Assembly (NCBI GenBank): GCA_010015805.1 | Contig: ML978133.1 | Location: forward strand, 248,001-312,000 | Direction of reading: 5' to 3' | Source of the DNA: Rhizodiscina lignyota | Lineage: Eukaryota > Ascomycota > Dothideomycetes > Aulographales > Rhizodiscinaceae | DNA: 64,000 nt | Shown here: one piece after another, positions 33,004 through 43,552 of the stretch | Layout of the letters: every line of letters starts with the position of its first letter | How positions within the stretch are numbered: position 1 is the first letter of the stretch | Program-made: the position numbers and the translations under genes | The notes under the pieces: generated by a model | What the model was told of the DNA's origin: nothing | Seen by the model: only the letters and a program-made list of their open reading frames with translations | The model's database searches: none

Positions 33004-35104
33004 ATGCCTCAGAACGAAGCTCGTGTTGTCCGGAAACGAGCGCGGACTGGTTGCGCGAGATGTCGGCTCAGACGCCGCAAATGTGTGTAATGTCTTCGTC
33101 CCTGGAAAGCTCGCGCTGTCCTCTGTACTTACGTGTAAAATAGGCGGCGAGGAGAAGCCAAAGTGTCGCAATTGTATTGAGAAAGGGTTTGAGTGTAAAT
33201 ACAGCATACAATTGGCCTTCCACAAGCACAAGGCATTCACTACTGGGCCAGATGAAGCTCCTCCAGCTGGAGCTGTGGGAAGTTATGGCCCCATTAAAGT
33301 ATGAGGTCTCTATAGCCCATACTGGATGATATTGACCATTTACTGTTAGTTCGTAAATGACACTCCCGACAAGAGATCAAGGAATACGAGGTCAACGTCA
33401 GATGGTTCCTCCCGGACAACAACAACTGAGATTGATGTCGAAGAAGTCGGGATTGCGCCTGAACATTTATTACCTACATCCAGTGAAACTCAAGCATCTC
33501 CTACCAGTCAACAAGGCTTCAGAGGCGCTCAATTCGAGGATGTTTTGGATCTTCCTGAATCTATTACCACGGGCTTGGAACATCAAGAGTCTCCGCAACT
33601 AATACGGAGTCCATTGTCCCCGAATGACAATTTCACTCGACATGAATCGGCGGTACACGGTCTACTAGCACTGAGCAATCCGACAACCGATCAAGTTGAT
33701 ATTGGCCATGATCGTCCTGTCACGTCTGCCGGTAGCATTGATGCAATTCCAGAATACCAGCATTCACCGGTGACGGGCAGGAGCGGTTCCTTGGAGACGC
33801 TGCAGTCGTTGCAGACATTTCTATCAGCTCGTCCGCCTAATAAAGTTCATGCGGCAATTAGGCAAGAGTCGTCTGACAATTCCCAGGTGTCTCCCTCCTC
33901 AGAACGAACGGTGCAACTGTTCAGCCACTACAGGTATCATGTGGCACCATGGTTGGATAATTGTGATTTGACTCAGCAGTACGGTGTTCGAGTGCCACTC
34001 ATCGCGAAGGCGTCTGATCCCGTCCGCTTTGCAGTCATGGCGGTAGCTGCGAGGTCTCTTGGCCTGAGCGACCGAGCCCAAGGGACCATCGACTTTGAGT
34101 GCAGCAGGTATTGGAGTTTAGCTCGGGATTCACTCGAACGAAACCCTCTGCATTCAGATGTTGAGCGGCTACTGGTCCGTAGTTTCGAGGCCGTATTCGA
34201 TTTTACGACGCGAAGTTGCCATAGCTGGAAAGAGCTGATTGACGGTCTGAGACAAGATCTGGCTGCATTTCCATCTGTTGCGCCGGGTAGTGAACCCATT
34301 AATGCCATCTCATGGCTCCACTTGCGCTTAGGTAGAGTCGCCTCTTCGTTGATTTGGTTACCTTGTAAATTTGGGCTTCTCAAGCTGACAGTTACTTGTA
34401 TAGCCCTGGCAGCAGCACTTCTCGGAGGGGCCACTGTTAAAACTTCGGTAGCCTCTTCGTCTTCATTCACAAGACCTCCCGCAGTGCACAGTGCCGTGAG
34501 CGAAAAGCTGTCGGAGAGTGCCAACAATGTGCTTCTACTGTGCGCGCAAGTAACGAGGTTGCGGTACGGAGAAGACCATCCAAGCGGTTTTCAAGGAAAC
34601 CTTCGCGGTTGTACCCTCCTTGACACCTGGAGAGCATTTTGGGATGATCTGCAGCAATGGCACGACACTCAACCGCATGAGTTCCTTCCTGTTATCGAAA
34701 TAAGTGCGGAAACCTTTCAATACGACAGCAGCCTTCCTTTTTCAACTGTAGTGTTCTCAACTGGCGCAGCCATCTTTGCAAATCAGCTCTACCACACGGC
34801 GCTGCTTCTCTTGCTGCAATGCAAACCTCGAACACTGCGGCTCAAGGAACAGCGAGGGGCACCAATATCGCAGCTGTGGCATGCACAACGTATCTGCAGT
34901 ATTGCGATAAACAACGACAGCGGCGATAATTGGCACCCAACGCTGGTGGTATCACTTTTGCTTGCAGCAAAACTCATGACGCATGCTTCACAGCAGCAAG
35001 CGATCCTGCAGCATTTGAAGCATGTCAGGGCCATAACAGGATGGGAAATCCAAGATATCGCTCAGATCCTGGAGGAGGAGTGGCATCCAGCTGACGTGAC
35101 CTAG
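33004..35104 (+). CDS. Zn2Cys6 transcription factor beside xylose reductase
   Basis: Predicted 638 aa from exons 33004-33082, 33144-33298, 33350-34331 and 34404-35104. Splicing the first intron (T|GC) completes the zinc cluster: TGCARCRLRRRKC then GEEKPKCRNCIEKGFEC, with Cys17, 20, 27, 34, 37 and 44. This is the GCARCRxRRxKC type usual in ARCA-like/Fungal_trans_2 regulators. The domain starts around RTVQLFSHYRYHVAPWLDNCD and ends ANQLYHTALLLLLQ, QLWHAQRICSIAI and HLKHVRAITGWEIQDIAQIL. The last intron (72 nt) is a multiple of three without an in-frame stop. It may regulate the divergent reductase, which is inference from position. Confidence 0.88.
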
Positions 35105-35116
35105 GCGACTGTACTT

Positions 35117-36870
35117 TCAAGTAGCACCGCTGAGATTATAACCCCAGGCATCCTCGAGATCTGGAATGCGCCAGCAAACACCCCAGCCAGTGGCAGCTTC
35201 GATCGATCTAAAGAGCTTTACAAGCTGCGCATGCTCAGCCTTGTGACTGAGACGCTGACCTGCAATCCATAGTGGCTGGATGGCATTGTTGAGACAACCA
35301 TGGTGCTGATTTGTCCAAGATATTCCGCAGATACGCCTCGCATGCCAGAGCTCTGAGCTTACATTCCCCTTTCCGAGCTCGACAGCTTTCGGGGCAGTAC
35401 TGAGCAGGAGAATGCAGGCAGTGTGATACAGCTGATTGGACGAAATTGCAGCCCAGTGCCCGAACAGAATTTGAGGGAAGGGCTTGCTATCCACGTTGTG
35501 GATGGGAACCATGTCGGCAGGCCGGTCAGCGGTCCATGCTTGAAGCTCGTTCCAAAGCCATAACCAGGTGCTCGCAAAATCGTGGGCATCGCAGCCATTC
35601 TCTTCTCCAAGTTCGACGTACTTTGTGCGCCGAGCTAACAAGTGGCATACCCTAGAGCAGAGATATACGGCGTAGTTGGCATGCATGTCGGAACTTCCAG
35701 AAGCATGGAAATGGTGGCGGAGATCATCGTCTCGCATGCCAGGTGGAACCCAGTTCTCTATCCTCAGTAGAGTGCTCTCAGTGCCATCCGAAATTAGTGC
35801 ACCACAGAGGTCTGCAGCACCATTAGCAAATAGAACAATACGATAGAGACATTTTCCTAATATTAGCGCTCACCCATCCTTGCATAACACCAAAAGACGG
35901 CTTGATCGATTCCACCGCTCAGGCCATTAATGTCGAAAGCTTCAAACAAGGCAGCACATCCTTCAAGATGGCGGCGCCAGTCTTGCGCGCTAGCAGACAT
36001 CATTTCCAGGCAGCAAAGAATAACACAAGCTGGAACGACACTGGGGTCACGAGCCTGGAGGAGAGGGGGAAGTCGGCGTATCGCTTCTTGATATAACTCG
36101 AGGCTGTCAAACGACGAGCCCGGTCGTGATATGCGCTCCATTTGTCGTGCCGATATGGCCAATATTGCATATAGCAGCGCTGGAGAATGTCGAGCTAACG
36201 TTGGAAGTTGGATACCGAATGTTCGTTCGGCATCAAACATATCGAGCTGTGAGGAGAGACATTAGCTTAGAAGTATATTGATTAAACATTGACCGGACCA
36301 TACCCAAGGGGCAACAATTCCGATATACTTTCTAAGATACTCGATTCTTTTAGGAGTTGATATCACATCTTGCATGATATTGTGGGAAAACAGTCCGACT
36401 TCGGACTTTGTGCCCTCGAGCACGGGGCTTGCAGCGCGCGTAGGTGCGTTGGACTGGGCATGATAGAAAAGCAACGAGCGCAATTCCTGTTGCGACGCGA
36501 GAAAACTGGGATCAAATGCAAACTCATCGAAGGTTGCAATAGTGAAGGGCGAGTGAAATGACTCGGCCATCTCGAGGCTGAGCGACGTTGACGGATCTAT
36601 CGTCTGATCTGTTTGGTGTCGGTCCAGCGCGCTGATGGTCGAGGCAGCATAGTTCGAGTCATTGGAGCGAGCTGTAAATGCAGAGGTTATAGACTCCTGT
36701 AAATTGCCGGGCCTTTCGTGAGGCGAGGGTATTGGATTGTGATAGATTGTTGAATGTGGAGAGGTCGCGTCGGCCTCTGCAGCCCGTCCACTCGGGTCAG
36801 GGGCGGCGGGTGGTTGCGTATGCCATATTGGTAAATCTTCGCCGCTGCTTGGAGTAGGAGTAGGCATCAT
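35117..36870 (-). CDS. Fungal_trans_2 (ARCA-like) protein without a visible DNA-binding domain
   Basis: Predicted 544 aa from exons 36870-36304, 36246-35874 and 35811-35117. The N-terminal 130 residues are Pro/Ser/Thr-rich and contain no Zn2Cys6 cluster; I also found none in the 300 bp upstream. The rest is the same domain as in the convergent neighbour: LFSHNIMQDVIS, YLRKYIGIVAPWLDMFDAERTFGIQLP, LYAILAISARQMERIS, then SSNQLYHTACILLLSTAP, ELWHARRICGISW and LFRSIEAATGWGVCWRIPDLEDAW. It is clearly a paralogue of the regulator at 33004-35104 and ends 12 bp from it. It could act as a partner or inhibitor; an undetected upstream exon remains possible. Confidence 0.82.
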
Positions 36871-37638
36871 GTCTGGATGCCAGTTGGCCTCCGACTCTCA
36901 GAACTAGATGCCTCAGATTTCTAGTAGAAGAGCAGTGTGAGAAAAGTTTGTTTGTGGCAATTGCTATTGGGGGCTATTAAATGGGACAAAGTGGCCGCGC
37001 CCATGTTCTAACTTGGTTCATCGATATCGTACAGCCTCGTTGACTCAGCAAAAATACTCTATTCCCGGCTCAACTTCGGCCGAACTGGCTCATACCCTGC
37101 ATATGCTACTGGAAAATGTCAAATCTACGCGACGTGTTGAGGGAGACTGAGTTCCGTGCTGCGCGGTGAACAGACTCCAGGTACTGTAGCATCAATCAAA
37201 CTCGCGCCGTAATGTAGAAACTCCAGGTCTGTTCTTTGTGTATGAGGCAGAGGCAATAAGGCGAAGAAAGCATGACTGCCGTCTAAATGGTGGCTGAATC
37301 TACAGGCTGATGGATTGGCTGATACACGAAGTAGCTGCATGAAGCTGGATTGACCAACAAATACTTTCTCCGGAGTTATCTTTTTTTAGTGGCAACTTCG
37401 GTGAATCCCAACCCCGCACATTTTCACTTTCAGCTTCAGCCTTACGATTTTTGTTCACTTCTCGACCGTCCTCCAACCTTGCTTATTCCTTGCTATCGCT
37501 CTAAGGTCTCTGGTCTTAAGTACGGCGGAGTCTTTGGTTCATTACAAATAACAAGTATATAAATTAGGCTACAAAGGCAACGATTGCTGCTCAGGAACTC
37601 GGATTCAAAGTTAATTTGCATCGTATATTCTATGAGAG
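36871..37638. other. Divergent intergenic region
   Basis: About 770 bp between divergent starts. No supported gene, repeat or RNA is seen. Confidence 0.35.
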
Positions 37639-38911
37639 ATGGTGAGGAACCATGAGGGTGTAGGGACGAGGGAGATGGTGGTGCCGCAATCTATTCCACA
37701 GATCAGGATGAGCATCCGCAATATCATTCATGGGCACCTTGACAAATATAAAGATGTAAAACGGGGAGGGCCGGCGAGGCCTGCCACTTTGATTGTCGTT
37801 GAGTTTCATATCCAACACAACAGCGCGTATCAGCGCGTGAGAAGAGCCGAGATCACCGTATCGTTCGCAACATTGCCGGGGGACGATCCTTCGATCAATC
37901 AGGAAGTATATCGCATTGCTCCTAACGGCGGGTACCTTCTGGTATGTTACCGAAGCAATTCTTTTCTCCCTCATCTACTGGAATCAACATAGTGGCATCA
38001 CCTTAGTGTCTGAAGTCTACAATATTTCCAGTTATGATTAGCTGACAAGTTGTACCAAGCTTCCAGATGAAGACCATCCTGGACAATTCAAGCTGGCGAG
38101 AAAAGATAGTTATGCAGATCATCAAGACGAGATAGCAATGTCGGGCTTTGTGAACTTCTCAGCTCACGCCCAGGTCACTAACAATGACTTGGAGAACGCT
38201 GCCACTTGGCAGATCAACGAAAATAAGAAGACGAAAGTGGGAATCCCTAACCTTATCCAGACTGCGCTTTTGCTTCGACCACCTAGTGATGAAGGAAGAC
38301 TCGAAATGGAGCTGCACACCAAACTCATAACATCTGGATTCTCTTTTGAGCCCGCTGCGAGATTTAACCTCCTTAGTAACGAAACCATAAGCTTCGATCC
38401 GAACCTTCAATTCCCGACCTTAGATGGAGTTAATTCCCAGAACCTTGACAATGTCGATCTAGCGATGTTCTTCAAGGCTGTATTCACTCGTCAAGACTCG
38501 ATCACAGCTACAGGTGACACCGAGCAACAAAGGCAAGGTGCCATCCAAACGGCCCTGGGAGCCATAGCACATAAGGAGGCCAAAAAGCAAAGCCGCTCAC
38601 CCCGACCTCCGAGCGCGAAACTCGATGAAAAGATTCAGCCTGGAGAATACTTTTATGCGGAACTGTGGAGCCGTGACTCCACACGTGCGCCAATTACCAA
38701 CAGAACTGTAGCTGTTTCCGGATCGAAATTTGATCCAGAAATTAAAGCGCTAGACAAGACCGTGCTTGAGAAATACTTCTCTTGGGTGCATGAAGACCCG
38801 CCTCTGCCCTCAACGGTAAGACAGATTCAATTTCATGCTTAAATGCACTGGCAAACGGGAATCCAGCGATTGGCATTTGTTGCTCCCCGAAGGTTCGCAC
38901 ATCTCTTTTAA
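37639..38911 (+). CDS. Fungal protein of unknown function, likely N-terminal part of the following CorA-like gene
   Basis: Exons 37639-37941, 38042-38815 and 38867-38911 join in frame; the last adds RLAFVAPRRFAHLF and stops. The N-terminal part includes ATLIVVEFHIQHNSAYQRVRRAEITVSF and PSINQEVYRIAPNGGYLL. The second exon reads KLPDEDHPGQFKLARKDSYA, then MSGFVNFSAHAQ and KVGIPNLIQTALLLRPPSDEGR, beta-rich with no known catalytic motif. It resembles a widespread family of fungal proteins of unknown function. Just past the stop at 38911, coding-like pieces continue in shifting frames towards the open frame at 39149, so this may be the front of one longer, now interrupted gene. Confidence 0.45.
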
Positions 38912-39148
38912 GTTTTGAAAGTAGCTATTTACAACTTGAGGACACTCCAAACACGAAAACAGCATCCCTTACCCTGATGTCCACTTCTTTTGTTCTAACT
39001 TTGGCTGGCTAGGACCGAGATTCGGCCATGCAACCGGAGCCTAAAATGAAAAATATATGTTCCCTGATGTCAGTTCTCAAATATCTGCCTTTAATGGCCG
39101 GTACTAAACGATAATAGTGGACGTCAAGGTGAAACTGCTGGCTGTCAG

Positions 39149-40153
39149 AATTTGAACGATTTGAATGCCCTCTTCAGTAAGCAAACATGGCTCTCGCTGA
39201 CGGAATTCTTCCAACTACCAACCGAATTTTCCAGTTTCCGTGGGCATGATAGCGGCATCTGGCTGCGAGCGATCTCTAGTCAAGGCCAAGATTTGGCGTA
39301 TTTCTACCAGACCCCATTTTACCCAGAAAAGTTTTGGTCTCTGGTCCTGTTTATCCGTGGAAACTCAACAAACGGAGCTGCTGTACTGCAATCGGACAGC
39401 AAAATAGACTGCCAGGGTGTTCTGCAAAGAGCGAAGGAATATGGCTCCAGGGGCTCACATCCGCTGATAGTACTCGTATTACTTTTCCAAGATCACGTCT
39501 TGGGAACTGCGGATAAATTCAAAGACGTGTCAACGAAAATCCAGGCTATAGATGCCGATCTTCTGGCCGAACTGAAAGCCGCACAGGGCCACAAGACCAA
39601 ACTCAGGGTGTCCGAGTATGGCACGTTAAGCCATCGAATCTACGAGGCTCGGATGGAACTGGTTGAACTTCAGCGACGACGCGAATTTGAAGCCCAAGTT
39701 GGCAAGACTTTAAAGAATGATGTGAAAGAGGAGACATCTCTCATTACCCGTGTGGACATGTTCACGGGACTCTCCGCCAGCCACGAACTCGGCATCCAGA
39801 ACTTTCCCGATAGAATCGAAAGCCAGCGTACGGTTCTGTATAGCTTAATCGCTCAGCAAGATGCCAGAGTTCAGTTCAAGCTAGCCCGAGAAACTACGAA
39901 AGACTCGAAAGCCATGAAGACGCTTGCAGTAATCACCATTCTACTGCTCCCCGGCACGTTCATGGCTACGTTATTTGCCGTTCCGGATCTGATTACGCTC
40001 AAACCCAGAGCGAAAGTCCAGATATACTGTGGGGTTACTGTACCTGCCACTTTTGTGTTGATCGTGTGCTGGTGGCTGTGGGTGCGAAGAAGTGCGTCGC
40101 ACGTACCGGGCGAAGATGAAGAAGCTACGAGGGAGAAGGCGAAATGGCTGTAA
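39149..40153 (+). pseudogene. CorA-like membrane protein, C-terminal part without its own start
   Basis: An open frame of about 1 kb with no ATG at its beginning (in-frame stop at 39092-39094, then no Met before NLNDLNALFSKQTW). It encodes a soluble domain (QLPTEFSSFRGHDSGIWLRA, LAYFYQTPFYPEKFWSLVLF), a coiled coil (YEARMELVELQRRREFE), and two C-terminal membrane segments: MKTLAVITILLLPGTFMATLFAVP and a second starting CGVTVPATFVLIVCWWLW. The KDSKAMKTLAVITILLLPGTFMATLF element is characteristic of fungal CorA-like (Mg2+ transporter-like) proteins. Upstream, 38867-39148 holds coding-like pieces in different frames (for example FFCSNFGWLGPRFGH and VDVKVKLLAV). I read the locus as a host gene with frame damage, or a gene with an unresolved splice pattern. 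Confidence 0.5.
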
Positions 40154-40837
40154 TTGGAGCTCTGTATCGAGAGGGCTTTTATCTGGGCCAGGTCTATAGA
40201 GGGTTGCTTCCACTGTTCCACAAGAGCTGATTCTGAATTATAGCTAGGCATATCGTGACTCCAATTGTTTCTCTATAAATTATTAAATTGGTTATGCCAT
40301 TGTTGAACTTGCCCAGAAAAGAAATCGGTCAGCAGATTTGTGTGAGAAATTATATAGATATTCTCGCTTACGTCGATAATTAGCAATTGTTCCGAGAACT
40401 CTTACCACTTCCGCTCTATCTTATATATTCTCGATCTGTGCAAAGTCTTCTGGTGAAAAATTAATCTCTCGATTTTAAGGAATAGCATATATAAAATGGT
40501 GTGGCCGGAAGAGTGTATCTATGACCGAGTAAGTTCGCTTGCTTCTTTTGTGCAGCATTAGCTGTAATCCGTATCAAGGCTACGATGCGTCACACTTAAT
40601 TTTCCTGTTCTGGCACTCAGTACCAAACTGCAGTCCCTTATTCTATACCATAGGTTTAATAGAAGTGGGAAGTCTCCTTGCGTCATGGAATCACGTTATA
40701 CTAGCTCTAGTTCGTGGTAAACCTTAGTGGACAAAACCGCCATCATGGTATCTCCACATAGCATAAATACGATGCAAACTTTACTTCATACTCTGCCAGT
40801 CCTAAAACCTTTCCGATCTATTTTCTGTTCCTCCAAA
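40154..40837. other. AT-rich intergenic region upstream of the uS14-like gene
   Basis: About 680 bp, visibly richer in A and T than the neighbourhood. It includes an ACCTTAGTGG element at about 40721, which partly matches the fungal zinc-response consensus ACCTTNAAGGT, about 110 nt before the next start. The match is weak. Confidence 0.3.
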
Positions 40838-41110
40838 ATGGCGCACGACAAAGTCTGGTACTCCCTCAAAAGCAACGTCAACTACGGAAAGGGCCAGCGC
40901 AAATGGTTGCAATCTATAGTACACCATTTTGCAAACTGTGAGCGCTGATTCTTGATCAATAGTCGCGTGGCGGGCGAAAAGGGTAATGGCCTTATTCGCA
41001 AGTATGGCCTGAATATGTCGCGACAGGCTTTCAGGGAGAAAGCTGAAGACATGGGCTGGAAGAAGGTTCGTGTAGAAGCGTACTTTTTGCTGGAAGAGAT
41101 TAGCCATTAA
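40838..41110 (+). CDS. uS14/eS29 (Rps29) paralogue lacking zinc-binding cysteines
   Basis: Predicted 71 aa in two exons, 40838-40905 and 40963-41110. The start [10 protein letters not shown] and YGKGQRK match the N-terminus of ribosomal protein uS14 (yeast Rps29), and the second exon carries the core [20 protein letters not shown]. Normal eukaryotic uS14 binds zinc with CxxC...CxxC (CRVC and CRQC). Here these read CRVA and SRQA, so three of four Cys are replaced by Ala or Ser, and the first exists only through the splice junction (TG|T). The donor, GTTGCA, is weak. The tail is about 13 residues longer than usual. It is either a zinc-independent paralogue or a decayed copy; the intact core argues for selection. 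It sits 519 bp before the CobW gene, same strand. Confidence 0.6.
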
Positions 41111-41629
41111 CGACGGATTATACAGTATCGATAAACCATGAGGATGGGATGAAGACCCTTGGATAAGAGTGATCATTGAGGATCTTTGGATAGATTGGGA
41201 TAAAACTGGTGAAGCGCGCGACTCGACTAAGCACGTTACCAGCATATTGACCTGTGACGCCTGCTTCAATCAACTGCAGCTTAATCATCTGAATCCCGCA
41301 CACATTGCGACACTTTGTCTAGTTACGTGCAGATTGCCTTTATCCTCTCACGAGCTTTGTGTTTGAATTTTGTGGCCTAGCATAATGATGATCAAGAGCA
41401 TTGTTAATTTGTTAGCATGACATTCCGAGCCTCCAGCCTTGACCATTAGGGTGAGTATCCACAGCATACCATGATGGCTTATTATGTTTGTGTTTGCAAA
41501 AGAGACAGATATGATTGGCCCCTGCCTTACACCATGTTAAGTAAGAAAATATATAAAGCTCTTTCGCGCTGAAGCTTTAATCCACTGTCGCCAGGTGCTG
41601 ACTTCTTGAGCAGCAAGGACGGAGCGAAA
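41111..41629. other. Intergenic region between the uS14-like and CobW genes
   Basis: About 520 bp without a supported gene. It should contain the 3' end of the uS14-like gene and the CobW promoter. No clear zinc-response element is seen. Confidence 0.3.
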
Positions 41630-43472
41630 ATGGTTGCCACGCGATCCATCACGAAGCAGAACAACGTCCTCAAGGTCAAGTCCCTTGCTGTCACGGAAAA
41701 GTCAAAGAGAGAGCAAGTACAGGTATTGCCCGTTACTTTGCTGTCTGGGTTTCTGGTCAGAAGTCCTAGCATCAATCAATGGAGAATACGCTGACAACGA
41801 AAATTCAGGGAAGCGGAAAGACTACACTTTTGCAGCATATCCTACGCAGCAATCATGGCCTACGTATCGCTATGATTGTCAACGATATCGGCTCGTGGGT
41901 CTAGAGCCGCCCACACATAACAGACTTCCACTAACGCAGATTCCCAAGCATCAACGTCGACGCATCTCTCATTCGCAGTACCCATCACCTCACCAAAACA
42001 GAAGAGAAAGTCGTAGCCCTCCAGAACGGCTGCATCTGCTGCACGCTCCGTGGCGATCTACTTGAGGAATTAATCCGTCTCTCTGAGCTCGCCGAGTTCG
42101 ACTATGTCATAATTGAGAGTAGTGGGATCAGCGAGCCAGAGCAAGTTGCTGAGACCTTTGATGCGAGGTTGGCGGAGCAACTAACTATTGTTGGAGGAGC
42201 TGGGGCCGAGGGGAACGGACTGGATGAGGCGACACTTGCTGCGCTCCAGAGGTTAAAGGATGCTGGTGGGCTGGAGAAGTTTGCGAGACTGGATACGACG
42301 GTTACGGTGGTCGATGCTTTTACCATATTTAACGATTTCGACACCGATGAATTGCTGTCCTCACGGCGGGATGACGTTGTCCCCGAAGATGAGCGGACAA
42401 TTTCTGATCTCATGGTCGACCAGATCGAATTCGCCGATGTTATCGTTCTCAACAAAGTGGACATGGTCAGCAAAGACACCAAATGCCGGATCAAAGACCT
42501 CATCAAAAAGTTGAATCACCGCGCCAAGGTGCTGGAGAGTGAGTTCGGTAGGATTGAGGTTGAGCAGATCGTCAACACGGGATTGTTCAATATGGAGCTT
42601 GCGCAGACAGGTTATGGGTGGTTGCAGGATTTGCATGAGATGATGTTGCGAGAGGTTAACGGGAAGAAGACGGTCACACCGAAGCCTGAGACAGAGGAGT
42701 GAGTTTCATTGATGAGATGTTCGAAGCTGTGGGAAAGCTGACAGTGCGGTGCAGATACAATGTGCGCAACTTTGTGTACACTCGTCATCGACCGTTTCAT
42801 CCTCGTCGATTGTTCGAGTTGGTGTATGATAAATTCATCCTGCGACAGCAGTTCGACGATGATGGAGAACTCGAAGACGAGGATGTTCCCGAGGAATGCG
42901 ATGACGATGAAGACGATGAAGACGATGACGACCCCCTTTTCTCTCCCCCAAGCAACGAAACCATTCTCGCCAACAAAGCCGCCCACCCTCTATTTGCAAA
43001 GCTGTTTCGCTCAAAGGGCGAGATATGGTTAGCGACCCGCCCTGACCGCGCCGGCGAATGGTCGCAAGCTGGTGCCATGCTGACCTTACAAGGTGGGCGG
43101 CCTTGGTTCTGCGTCACTGATCCTGTTGAGTGGCAGACGGGAAACAAGGAAATTGATGAATTGGTGGAACACGATATAAAATCTGGTGGTGTCTGGGGTG
43201 ATCGGAGACAGGAATTGGTCTTTATCGGGGAGAATTTGGACATCAAAGGAGTAGAAAAGGAGCTTGATAAATGTCTCTTGAACGACGAGGAGTGGAGAAT
43301 ATGGCAGGGAATCATGATGGATGGTGAAAGGCCGGATGGTGGGGACCAAAGTGAGAAAGAGGTGAAGTTTGAAAGACTGGCTGAGGCATTTGAAGATGTA
43401 TTTCCGGACTGGATTGATGATAGGCATGATCACGATCATACGGACGGTGATCATCCTGGGCATGTCCACTGA
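41630..43472 (+). CDS. CobW/COG0523 (Zng1-type) GTPase metallochaperone
   Basis: Predicted 559 aa from exons 41630-41755, 41809-41894, 41949-42698 and 42755-43472. COG0523 proteins use GTP to deliver metals; the eukaryotic Zng1 branch passes zinc to methionine aminopeptidase. The Walker A motif GFLGSGKTTLL forms across the first intron. The metal-binding CxCC motif is in NGCICCTLRGDLLEEL, Walker B/switch in DYVIIESSGISEPEQV, and the guanine motif NKVD in VIVLNKVDMVS. The C-terminal CobW domain starts RNFVYTRHRPFHPRRLFELV, is interrupted by an acidic run (DDDEDDEDDDD), and ends in a His/Asp-rich tail (DDRHDHDHTDGDHPGHVH), a probable metal-binding segment. Donor 1 is GTCAGA, which is unusual. 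Confidence 0.93.
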
Positions 43473-43552
43473 ACATTAGCGACACTGACAAGTCCGCTAA
43501 GATCTGATAACCTACACAAATACACGCACCATCCAACAAGTCTGTTAACCAC

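Noticed and set aside
32177-33004. Plus-strand frame of 275 codons
   Set aside because: It is antisense to the first exons of xylose reductase, which is certain.
40802-41269. Minus-strand frame of 155 codons
   Set aside because: It is the antisense shadow of the uS14-like exons, whose plus-strand reading matches a known family.
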